Shown piece by piece: positions 1 through 5,740 of a DNA stretch of 6,433 nucleotides; position 1 is the first letter of the stretch; every line of letters starts with the position of its first letter. Origin of the DNA: Candidatus Zixiibacteriota bacterium (GTDB lineage: Bacteria > Zixibacteria > MSB-5A5 > GN15 > FEB-12); assembly GCA_030591625.1 (NCBI GenBank), contig JAUVAR010000158.1, forward strand, positions 1 through 6,433. The letters run 5' to 3'. The notes below the pieces were generated by a model. It was not told the DNA's origin, did no database searches, and saw only the letters and a list, made by a program, of their open reading frames with translations. Position numbers and translations under genes: made by a program.

Positions 1-234
1 AACTGGCGTAATCCGATTGCTGCCGATTATACTATCGTTTGTGTAATATATTTTCAAGTGCTTAGTTCTGGACGCATAATGGAAGCTCGGGTAGAAGAAT
101 CATCGGGGGTACGAGCCTTTGATGATGCCTGTCTTCTGTCGGTCCAACGTTCGGCGCCTTTCCCTCCCCTCCCCCGCGAGTTCGGGTCTGAGATAATCGG
201 CATAACCCTTCCCTTTAAGTATGAACCACAATGA
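1..234 (+). CDS. TonB/TolA-family energy transducer, C-terminal fragment (5' end outside window)
   Basis: The reading frame is open from base 1 to a TGA at 232-234 and gives 77 residues. They match the C-terminal domain of TonB-family proteins (TonB_C type): NP-x3-DY near residues 4-10, a strand ending in SGRIMEARVEESSG (residues 23-36), AFDDA at 39-43, the signature APFPPLP at 52-58, and a final strand ending PFKYE. In this family the domain lies in the periplasm and transmits proton-motive-force energy from a TolQR/ExbBD motor to outer-membrane partners. Because tolB follows directly, this protein probably fills the TolA role of the Tol-Pal system; TolQ and TolR would be expected just upstream. 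Its stop overlaps the tolB start (ATGA, 231-234), so the two genes are probably translationally coupled. The N-terminal membrane anchor and spacer cannot be seen. The family call is firm, but whether to name it TolA or TonB is uncertain. Confidence 0.88.
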   Translation, partial: NWRNPIAADYTIVCVIYFQVLSSGRIMEARVEESSGVRAFDDACLLSVQRSAPFPPLPREFGSEIIGITLPFKYEPQ

Positions 235-1556
235 GGAAACTGATGATTCGATATATAGTTTGTTTGTTTGCTTTGTTTATAATTACGGTTAACATTTCTG
301 CCCAGAGTCGTGACATTCCTGTCTTTCCAATTGATACGATTCGTACCGGGGATGTCAAGCCGACGATGATCGGCGTCGATGAGATGCTGTTTGTTGGTAA
401 TAAATATATCAGTCGCAATGACTCCTCTTTGATGGACTACACGACGATAATTATTCAGCGTGATCTTGATTTCTATTCTGGTTTTGAATTGACCCCGCTT
501 GATACTTTTTATCTCAAGACGTATGAGATTAAAGAGCTGACTCCTGCCGGATGGGGACGACTAGGTGCTGACCTCGTGGTAAAACTTGAGGCTGAGTTCC
601 CCGGACAGAATTTGCGAGTGACCTGGAAACTGTTTGAAACCGGCAGTCAGCGTCAGGTAGCGCGAGGACGGCTCGAATATCACAGAGCTTGGTGGCGAGA
701 GATTGGGCATGACATCTCAAATGATATCGTTTATAACCTAACCGGTGATCGTGGGATATACCGGAGTAAGCTTGCTTTCATAAAGAAGCAGGATGGTTTC
801 AAGGAAGTCTTTATTTCTGATTACGATGGCTCCAACGCAAAACAGTTGACTCACACGAATACAACCAACCTCTCCCCGACTTTTGATCCTGACGGTAAGA
901 ATATTTATTTCACCAGTTATCTCGATGGTGATCATCATTTGTACAAGATATCTGTTGATGGTGGTCAGCCTGTTAAAGTCGCTGCCTTCGATGGTATGAT
1001 AATGGCACCGGCAATTTCGCCGGATGGTTCCAAAATAGCCTGTGTGCTTACCAAAGATGGGAACGCCGAGATTTATCTGCTTGATATGAAAGGGAAAGTC
1101 ATCAAACGTCTGACCAATCACCGCTCGATAGACAGTTCACCGACATGGTCGCCGGATGGCAATATGTTAGCATTTAGTTCGGACCGGACCGGCTCACCGC
1201 ATATATACACGAGGGATTCTTATGGTTTAAAGGTAAAGCGGGTAACTTATGATGGTCGCTATAATGATTCTCCGATATGGTCGCACAAGGGAAATCGGAT
1301 TACTTTTGTAAGCCGGACCAAACGAGGTCGCTTTGATCTGGCATCGGTTGATACATCGGGAGCCGATTATCGTATTCTGACCGAAATGGGCCGGAATGAA
1401 AACCCTCATTTTTCGCCTGATGGATTGCATATTGTCTTCTCTTCAAACCGTCTTGGACCTTATGATATTTTCACAATGGACATAACCGGACGGAATAAGA
1501 GAAGATTGACCAAAACCGGAAATAATACAAACCCAACCTGGGGGCCTATCCCTTAG
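231..1556 (+). CDS. tolB: Tol-Pal system beta-propeller protein TolB
   Basis: A 441-residue protein, close to the usual TolB length of about 430. The N-terminus has basic residues (MRKLMIR) and a hydrophobic core. It ends in a plausible signal peptidase I site after Ala24 (ISA|QS), so the mature protein should be periplasmic. Residues about 28-170 form the TolB N-terminal domain, including the family-like RDLDFYSGF at 77-85. Residues about 178-440 form a beta-propeller of PD40/WD40-like repeats, shown by recurring P-x-(F/I/W)-(D/S)-P-D-G turns at 216-222, 260-266, 304-310 and 392-398. A degenerate blade at 348-354 has SHKG in place of SPDG. In characterised systems TolB binds Pal and the outer-membrane-facing part of TolA, and functions in outer-membrane constriction at division. 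The ATG overlaps the upstream stop by 4 bases and no clear Shine-Dalgarno is present, which fits translational coupling. A second in-frame ATG at 243 would shorten the signal peptide. Confidence 0.95.
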   Translation: MRKLMIRYIVCLFALFIITVNISAQSRDIPVFPIDTIRTGDVKPTMIGVDEMLFVGNKYISRNDSSLMDYTTIIIQRDLDFYSGFELTPLDTFYLKTYEIKELTPAGWGRLGADLVVKLEAEFPGQNLRVTWKLFETGSQRQVARGRLEYHRAWWREIGHDISNDIVYNLTGDRGIYRSKLAFIKKQDGFKEVFISDYDGSNAKQLTHTNTTNLSPTFDPDGKNIYFTSYLDGDHHLYKISVDGGQPVKVAAFDGMIMAPAISPDGSKIACVLTKDGNAEIYLLDMKGKVIKRLTNHRSIDSSPTWSPDGNMLAFSSDRTGSPHIYTRDSYGLKVKRVTYDGRYNDSPIWSHKGNRITFVSRTKRGRFDLASVDTSGADYRILTEMGRNENPHFSPDGLHIVFSSNRLGPYDIFTMDITGRNKRRLTKTGNNTNPTWGPIP

Positions 1557-1569
1557 GCGTAAATGCTAT

Positions 1570-1616
1570 AAAAAGGCTACAAATGGGCAGAATTTCTTAA
1601 AAATAGCTGGTTTTTT
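1570..1616 (+). terminator. Weak possible stem and T-run after tolB
   Basis: AAAAAGGCTA (1570-1579) can pair with TAGCTGGTTTTT (1604-1615) as ten base pairs if GG (1609-1610) bulges and one G-U pair is allowed. Six T residues end the structure (1611-1616). The loop is long (24 bases) and the stem is mostly A-T, so this is at best an attenuator or a poor terminator between tolB and pal. It could well be chance in AT-rich intergenic sequence. Confidence 0.2.
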
Positions 1617-1618
1617 GT

Positions 1619-1647
1619 TTGACGGTGATTGACGGTTAGTATAGATT
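1619..1647 (+). promoter_or_regulatory. Candidate promoter for pal with repeated TTGACGGT
   Basis: TTGACG at 1619-1624 matches a sigma-70-type -35 box at five of six positions. A 17-base spacer leads to TAGATT at 1642-1647, a four-of-six match to a -10 box. The octamer TTGACGGT occurs twice, at 1619-1626 and 1629-1636, ten bases apart (about one helical turn). That spacing could also suit tandem binding of a response regulator. The gap between tolB and pal is 149 bases, by far the largest within the Tol-Pal cluster, so an extra promoter raising Pal lipoprotein levels is plausible. The evidence is only motif similarity. Confidence 0.3.
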
Positions 1648-1690
1648 CGATGAGAGTAAATATTCGGATATTAACGATTTGACCCCTTAT

Positions 1691-1697
1691 GGGAGGA
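1691..1697 (+). promoter_or_regulatory. Ribosome binding site that fixes the pal start
   Basis: GGGAGGA lies eight bases before the ATG at 1706 and is the strongest Shine-Dalgarno in the window. It decides the pal start: an in-frame TTG at 1679 would lie upstream of this site and would add nine polar residues before the lipoprotein signal sequence. Confidence 0.85.
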
Positions 1698-1705
1698 ATA
1701 AAATT

Positions 1706-2218
1706 ATGAAAAGAATTGGACTACTTTTGATCCTTGGAGTCTTCACTCTTGCAATCGTCAGTTGTGGCGGCGGCGGTGAAGTTGTTCCTGAAACACCTGT
1801 TGACACACTGCCAAAAGATACAACGCCTCCACCACCACCACCTCCTCCTCCACCTCCACCACCGAAACCTGTACTCAAAGAAACTCAATTGCAGACTGCC
1901 TATTTCGATTTTGACAAGTTTGGTCTTCGTGCCGATGCCAAAGCTGCCTTAGATGCCAACTTCTCGTTACTTCAGGAATTCCCTGATGTATTTGCCAAGA
2001 TTGAAGGGCATTGCGATGAACGTGGTACTATCGAATACAACCTTGCACTCGGAGAAAAGAGAGCTCGTGCTGCAATGGATTATTTGTTAGGACTTGGTAT
2101 TGCACCAAGCAGACTTTCTATTATCAGTTATGGTAAAGAACGTCCAAACGATCCAAGTCACTCTGAAGCAGCTTGGGATAAGAACCGTCGTTGTGAGTTT
2201 AAAATAGTCTCTCAATAG
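1706..2218 (+). CDS. pal: Peptidoglycan-associated lipoprotein Pal (OmpA-like)
   Basis: A 170-residue protein counted from the ATG at 1706. Residues 1-20 are a lipoprotein signal (MKRIG, hydrophobic stretch, lipobox IVSC), so Cys20 should be lipidated; the following Gly gives no inner-membrane retention signal by the E. coli rule. Residues 21-60 are a flexible linker with 13 consecutive prolines at 41-53. Residues about 61-170 form an OmpA-like peptidoglycan-binding domain. It contains AYFDFDK (65-71), GHCDERGT (101-108), YNLALGEKRA (111-120), SYGKERP (141-147) and NRRCEFKI (160-167). Asp104 and Arg119 occupy the positions that in OmpA-like domains bind the diaminopimelate of the wall peptide. 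Pal tethers the outer membrane to peptidoglycan and is the partner of TolB, encoded just upstream. Two extra cysteines (103 and 163) are present. The family assignment is certain. Confidence 0.96.
   Translation: MKRIGLLLILGVFTLAIVSCGGGGEVVPETPVDTLPKDTTPPPPPPPPPPPPPKPVLKETQLQTAYFDFDKFGLRADAKAALDANFSLLQEFPDVFAKIEGHCDERGTIEYNLALGEKRARAAMDYLLGLGIAPSRLSIISYGKERPNDPSHSEAAWDKNRRCEFKIVSQ
1826..1864 (+). repeat. CCN trinucleotide tract encoding 13 prolines in Pal
   Basis: Thirteen consecutive CCT, CCA and CCG codons (mostly CCA and CCT, one CCG) encode Pal residues 41-53. The mixed codons break up a pure triplet repeat. Three runs of identical codons remain (four CCA, three CCT, two CCA), so in-frame length change by slippage is possible. 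The opposite strand is correspondingly purine-rich (GGT/GGA), which produces a spurious polyglycine reading frame there. Confidence 0.9.
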
Positions 2219-2238
2219 GATAGGCTCGTATAAGAGAC

Positions 2239-3036
2239 ATGAATATTGCAAAGAATAATAAGTTAACCGCCTTCTTTTTGTTGGCGGTTATCTTTATCGG
2301 CCTGGCTACCGTCGGTTGTGTGACGAAACGGGACATGCAAGCTGTTCAGAATCGTCTTACAACAGTCGAGGGCCAAAACAACGAGATCAAAGATATGGTC
2401 TCGAAGATGGATTCAATCATCGCTACCGGTGGTGAATCGAACAACGCATTGCGAGTTGACATCAGAACATCTATTGATCAGATTTCTCAACAGATATCTC
2501 AACTGCTTGAGAATTACAATGATCTGATTGTAAAAGTCGATCAGTTGAATCGTCAACCACAGGTTATTCGTAAATCACCTATCAGTTCTGGCGGTGCGCA
2601 ACCTGAAACAGGTCGCACAACTCAACAGACACCAGATGTACCACCTGCCAAGGATATGTCTGCAGATTGTATTGCCGCTTATGATGATGCCTTTATCAAG
2701 GCACGTAAGACGGAATATGAAAATGCTGTTGAAGCGTTCAGATCATTTTTAGAAACTTGCCCGGACCATGAAAATGTCGCCAACGCCCGCTATTGGATTG
2801 GTGAATGTTATTATGCGATGGAACAGTTTGAAAAAGCTGTCGAAGAATTCAGTCTTGTTATGAAAGATCATTCCAGTTCCCGCAAGATGCCATCGGCGAT
2901 TTATAAAACCGGTCGGTGCAAGCAGGAGCTTGGTAAAAATAAAGATGCTAAAGAGCTGTTCAATCGGGTAATCGATGAATATAGTGGGACTCTCGAAGCC
3001 GAACAGGCGAAGGAGAGACTTAAGGACCTCAAGTAA
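2239..3036 (+). CDS. ybgF: Tol-Pal system protein YbgF/CpoB-like TPR lipoprotein
   Basis: A 265-residue protein beginning 20 bases after pal. The first 26 residues are a basic-plus-hydrophobic signal ending ATVGC, so Cys27 is a likely lipidation site. Residues about 28-105 are rich in heptad-like polar and hydrophobic spacing and in Gln/Asn (for example QISQQISQLLENYNDLIVKVDQL), consistent with the coiled-coil trimerisation region of YbgF/CpoB. Residues about 106-140 are a Pro/Gln/Thr linker. Residues about 144-262 contain three tetratricopeptide-like repeats: AAYDDAFIKAR-x3-YENAVEAFRSFL, ANARYWIGECYYAMEQFEKAVEEF and SAIYKTGRCKQELGKNKDAKELF. In E. coli, CpoB binds TolA and links the Tol machine to PBP1B during division. 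The order tolB-pal-ybgF supports the call. E. coli CpoB is a soluble periplasmic protein, so lipidation would be a difference. The Shine-Dalgarno is weak (AAGAGA just before the ATG). Confidence 0.9.
   Translation: MNIAKNNKLTAFFLLAVIFIGLATVGCVTKRDMQAVQNRLTTVEGQNNEIKDMVSKMDSIIATGGESNNALRVDIRTSIDQISQQISQLLENYNDLIVKVDQLNRQPQVIRKSPISSGGAQPETGRTTQQTPDVPPAKDMSADCIAAYDDAFIKARKTEYENAVEAFRSFLETCPDHENVANARYWIGECYYAMEQFEKAVEEFSLVMKDHSSSRKMPSAIYKTGRCKQELGKNKDAKELFNRVIDEYSGTLEAEQAKERLKDLK
3022..3026 (+). promoter_or_regulatory. Ribosome binding site inside the end of ybgF for the next gene
   Basis: AAGGA at 3022-3026 lies ten bases before the ATG at 3037, within the last codons of ybgF. The ybgF stop TAA (3034-3036) directly abuts that ATG. 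This supports both the reality of the small downstream gene and its co-translation with ybgF. Confidence 0.6.
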
Positions 3037-3564
3037 ATGTCAACCGAACAGCTTAAGTTGAAAATTGAACCCTCGACGCGGGAAATTCTCCCCGGTCGGG
3101 GGTTTTATCAAATTGATGAAGATACTCTCTACGTGCAGATCGCACAGTTCGATTTGGAGCATCGTTATTTCTCTCAGATAAAATCAGAAGTTGTCAGGCT
3201 CGATCTCGACCGCCATGGGCGACTTCTCTTTGTTGAAGTTAGTAAGCCACGTACAGAATGGCCTGCCCAAAAGAATATGCCAAAACATGGTAAACTTACT
3301 TCAGCCGAGGTTAAGTGGTTGGATTTTCGGACTGAAATCAACGATCCGGAAATAATCACAAATAAAGATGCGTCGGAAATATGTCTCGTCTTTGCTGATA
3401 AACGTGACAAGAAAACAATACAACTGGCCGATTCTGTTGTTATTTCTATATCTGCTGAGAATTGTCTTAACCGTATCTGGGTCAGTGATATTGAAGATGA
3501 CAATGGTGGCCACAAAATGGCTAAGTATCGTAAGCTCTGTCGCGGTGAGAACGAATCGGATTGA
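3037..3564 (+). CDS. Hypothetical protein, two DUF2283-like halves
   Basis: This 175-residue protein is not one I recognise. It has no signal peptide or membrane segment and is rich in charged residues, so it is probably cytoplasmic even though it follows three envelope genes. Residues about 23-69 (FYQIDEDTLYVQI, then VVRLDLDRHGRLLFVEV) resemble the strand pattern of DUF2283 proteins, in which 'Y-D-x2-D-x-LY' is followed by 'D-x-D-x2-G-x-L-x2-IE'. Residues about 113-155 (SEICLVFADK, then KTIQLADSVVISISAENCLNRIWVSDIED) repeat the pattern weakly, so the protein may be a tandem duplication. Start and coupling are well supported: it begins on the base after the ybgF stop and has an upstream AAGGA. 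It lies between the Tol-Pal genes and ligA with a 54-base gap to ligA. It is very likely a real gene, but its function is unknown and the DUF2283 likeness is a reading of pattern only. Confidence 0.75.
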   Translation: MSTEQLKLKIEPSTREILPGRGFYQIDEDTLYVQIAQFDLEHRYFSQIKSEVVRLDLDRHGRLLFVEVSKPRTEWPAQKNMPKHGKLTSAEVKWLDFRTEINDPEIITNKDASEICLVFADKRDKKTIQLADSVVISISAENCLNRIWVSDIEDDNGGHKMAKYRKLCRGENESD

Positions 3565-3583
3565 ACTGACATTCAACACAACG

Positions 3584-3612
3584 TTGACAGAGTGCAATAG
3601 AGTGTCTAAATT
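3584..3612 (+). promoter_or_regulatory. Candidate promoter directly before ligA
   Basis: TTGACA at 3584-3589 is a perfect -35 hexamer. After a 17-base spacer, TAAATT at 3607-3612 matches a -10 box at four of six positions. Transcription would then begin at about 3618-3620, on the ligA ATG at 3619, giving a leaderless or nearly leaderless mRNA. That would fit the absence of a Shine-Dalgarno before ligA. A short inverted repeat, TCAAC (3573-3577) and GTTGA (3583-3587), overlaps the -35 box. The evidence is motif and spacing only. Confidence 0.35.
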
Positions 3613-3618
3613 TCCCTC

Positions 3619-5625
3619 ATGAGCAAACCGAACGAAACAATCATACAACAACATAGAGAGTTGGTCGATCAGATCAACGAGCATAACAGGCGTTACCATA
3701 GCGAGGATAGACCCTCTGTAACGGATGCTGAGTATGATTTGCTGTTTGACCGTCTGTTAGAGCTTGAGAAGAACAACCCTGAGCTTAAGACAGCTAATTC
3801 TCCCACACAACGGGTTGGTTCGGTGCCATCAAAAAGATTCGAATCAGTCACACACAATGTTCCAATGCTGTCACTTCAAAAGGTCAACAATGCAGATGAC
3901 TTTGAGGCATTCGACAAACGAGTAAAGGATGGTCTTGAGACTGAAGATGATATCGAGTATGTCATTGAACCAAAACTTGATGGTCTTGCGGTAGAGCTTG
4001 TTTATGAGAACGGATCACTGGTGCTTGCATCGACACGTGGGGATGGCACGACGGGTGAAAATATCACTGCTAATATCAAAACGATTCATAGTGTACTACT
4101 CTCGCTATCTGAAGAAACTGCCACAAAATATCCAAATCTTGAAGTGCGCGGCGAAGTTTATATGCAACTGTCAGATTTTGACAGTCTCAATAAACGACTC
4201 GTAAGTGAAGGGATTGCTCCTTTGGCTAATCCTCGTAATGGTGCCGCCGGGTCACTGCGTCAGCTTGATTCTAAAATAACAGCTTCACGTCCTTTGCTGT
4301 TTTCGGCTTATGGTATTTCAAGAATAGACCTTCCTGATTTAGACACACAATCAGCTGTGCTTGAGCTTCTAAAAACCAATGGCTTCCTGGTGAATGAATA
4401 TACAGATGTAGTCAAAGGTGTTGATGCGGTGAAACGAAAGTTTGCACGCTTTAAGGCTATTCGATCTGACCTCGACTATGAGATTGATGGGATGGTGATC
4501 AAAGTTAACAGCTTTGAACAACAGCGCATACTTGGACAGATAGCTCGTGCCCCACGCTGGGCGGTGGCCTGGAAATTTGCAGCTGAACTGGCTGAGACAA
4601 TTTTGGAAGATGTCGAATTTTCGGTCGGTCGAACCGGCGTGGTTACTCCTGTCGCCAAACTAAAGCCTGTAAAAGTTGCTGGGGTTATGGTGTCGAACGC
4701 ATCATTGCACAACGAGGATGAACTACGCAGGCTTGATTTGCACATCGGTGACAGAGTTGTAATAAGGCGGGCTGGCGATGTCATACCAGAAGTTGTCGAA
4801 GTAGTTGAAATTGGTGAAGAACGAGGTAAGCTGATTGAACTACCATCTGAGTGTCCATCGTGCGAATCTGAAATTATTAAACCCGATGGCGAAGCGGCGT
4901 ATCGTTGTTTCAATCTCTCCTGTCCGGCTCAACTTGAAGGACGAATATATTATTTTGCGGCCAAGTCTGGATTCGATATTGAAGGACTGGGACAAAAACT
5001 GACAGCTCAATTGATTGAACAAAAACTCGTCAATGATCCTTCGGATCTGTTCTTCTTAGATGAAGAAAAACTCCTGCAGCTCGATCTTGTAGCCGAGACA
5101 AAAGCTCGTAATCTTCTGGCCCAAATTGAACGTTCACGCTCTGCCTCTCTCCCCCGAATTTTGACTGCACTCGGTATCACCGGCGTAGGTGAAACGGTAG
5201 CACGTTTGCTTGCCGAAAATTTCAGTTCAATGGGTAATATCAGGACTGCCAATGCAGAACAATTTGTGGCGGTCAATGGAATCGGTCCAATTATAGCATC
5301 TAATATTGAAGCATACTTTTTGGCTGAAACTAATTCTGCAATGTTGGATAAGATGAAGGCGGGCGGAGTAAAGTTCCTTGAATATATTACCTCGCAAACA
5401 ACCGGCAGTCTGAGCGGGAAGACATTTGTAATTACCGGCACACTTTCGAAGCCACGTAATCATTTCAAACAATTGATAGAATCGGCGGGCGGAAAAGTGA
5501 GCTCGGCCGTTTCAAAATCAACTGACTATCTGCTGGCCGGAACCGAGGCCGGATCAAAACTTAAGAAAGCCCAAAAGCTCAGTATCTCTGTTATAGACGA
5601 AGATAGTTTATCCAAACTGCTCTGA
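3619..5625 (+). CDS. ligA: NAD+-dependent DNA ligase LigA
   Basis: A full-length 668-residue enzyme (E. coli LigA is 671) that seals nicks in replication and repair using NAD+ as AMP donor. Residues about 5-70 form the Ia domain that binds the NMN half of NAD+ (HNRRYHSEDRPSVTDAEYD). The nucleotidyltransferase domain carries the AMP-accepting Lys119 in KLDG, TRGDG at 139-143, Glu179 in VRGEV, DGMVIK (Asp290, Lys295) and Lys319 in WAVAWKF. The OB fold follows, with GRTGVVTPVA and ASLHNEDE. A zinc finger uses Cys412, Cys415, Cys430 and Cys435. Helix-hairpin-helix motifs include GITGVG (519-524) and GIGP (554-557). A BRCT domain covers residues 596-668. All catalytic residues are intact. The ATG is the only reasonable start, since an in-frame TAA lies at 3607-3609. 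No Shine-Dalgarno is evident. Confidence 0.98.
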   Translation: MSKPNETIIQQHRELVDQINEHNRRYHSEDRPSVTDAEYDLLFDRLLELEKNNPELKTANSPTQRVGSVPSKRFESVTHNVPMLSLQKVNNADDFEAFDKRVKDGLETEDDIEYVIEPKLDGLAVELVYENGSLVLASTRGDGTTGENITANIKTIHSVLLSLSEETATKYPNLEVRGEVYMQLSDFDSLNKRLVSEGIAPLANPRNGAAGSLRQLDSKITASRPLLFSAYGISRIDLPDLDTQSAVLELLKTNGFLVNEYTDVVKGVDAVKRKFARFKAIRSDLDYEIDGMVIKVNSFEQQRILGQIARAPRWAVAWKFAAELAETILEDVEFSVGRTGVVTPVAKLKPVKVAGVMVSNASLHNEDELRRLDLHIGDRVVIRRAGDVIPEVVEVVEIGEERGKLIELPSECPSCESEIIKPDGEAAYRCFNLSCPAQLEGRIYYFAAKSGFDIEGLGQKLTAQLIEQKLVNDPSDLFFLDEEKLLQLDLVAETKARNLLAQIERSRSASLPRILTALGITGVGETVARLLAENFSSMGNIRTANAEQFVAVNGIGPIIASNIEAYFLAETNSAMLDKMKAGGVKFLEYITSQTTGSLSGKTFVITGTLSKPRNHFKQLIESAGGKVSSAVSKSTDYLLAGTEAGSKLKKAQKLSISVIDEDSLSKLL

Positions 5626-5665
5626 TTCACTTTATTTAACCCAATTTCACACTATTCCTGTCTGA

Positions 5666-5679
5666 TTGACTTAGATCAA
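5666..5679 (+). promoter_or_regulatory. FNR/CRP-family (FNR, DNR or NNR type) operator
   Basis: TTGAC-TTAG-ATCAA matches the FNR consensus TTGAT-N4-ATCAA at nine of ten defined positions. The site centre is 5672.5. Given the -10 box at 5702-5707 and the predicted start near 5714, the centre falls at about -41.5, the standard position for class II activation by this family. FNR, DNR and NNR share this motif, so the sequence does not say whether the signal is low oxygen or nitric oxide. Confidence 0.7.
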
Positions 5680-5701
5680 GGACAATGACACTCCACTTTC
5701 C

Positions 5702-5707
5702 GATAAT
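5702..5707 (+). promoter_or_regulatory. -10 box of the activator-dependent promoter
   Basis: GATAAT differs from TATAAT at one position. No good -35 hexamer lies 17 bases upstream, which is normal for a class II promoter where the activator substitutes. The predicted transcript starts at about 5713-5715 and has a leader of about 27 bases before the ATG at 5741. Confidence 0.6.
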
Positions 5708-5725
5708 GGGGGCATATTGTTAACG

Positions 5726-5731
5726 AAAGGA
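5726..5731 (+). promoter_or_regulatory. Ribosome binding site for the oxidase-like/DUF1858 gene
   Basis: AAAGGA ends nine bases before the ATG at 5741. It supports that codon as the start of the last gene, whose predicted first membrane helix begins a few residues later. Confidence 0.7.
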
Positions 5732-5740
5732 TTGGTTACT

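Noticed and set aside
1679..1705. Nine-codon N-terminal extension of Pal from a TTG start
   Set aside because: It would put the strong GGGAGGA ribosome binding site inside the gene and place polar residues ahead of the lipoprotein signal; ATG 1706 is clearly better.
1687..1878. Minus-strand open frame with a polyglycine run
   Set aside because: It is the complement of the proline tract in pal; no ribosome binding site and no plausible protein.
3174..3699. Two overlapping minus-strand frames of 132 codons opposite the hypothetical gene and the ligA start
   Set aside because: Low-complexity Ser/Leu/Arg-rich translations with no family likeness. The + strand frame has stop-start coupling to ybgF and a ribosome binding site, so it is the real gene.
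4476..5441. Minus-strand frames of about 145 codons opposite ligA
   Set aside because: They lie wholly inside a ligase gene with all domains intact, and their translations are Ser/Thr-rich shadows without motifs.
5626..5665. Possible terminator after ligA
   Set aside because: No GC-rich stem with a following T-run could be found, so any termination here would be factor-dependent or absent.
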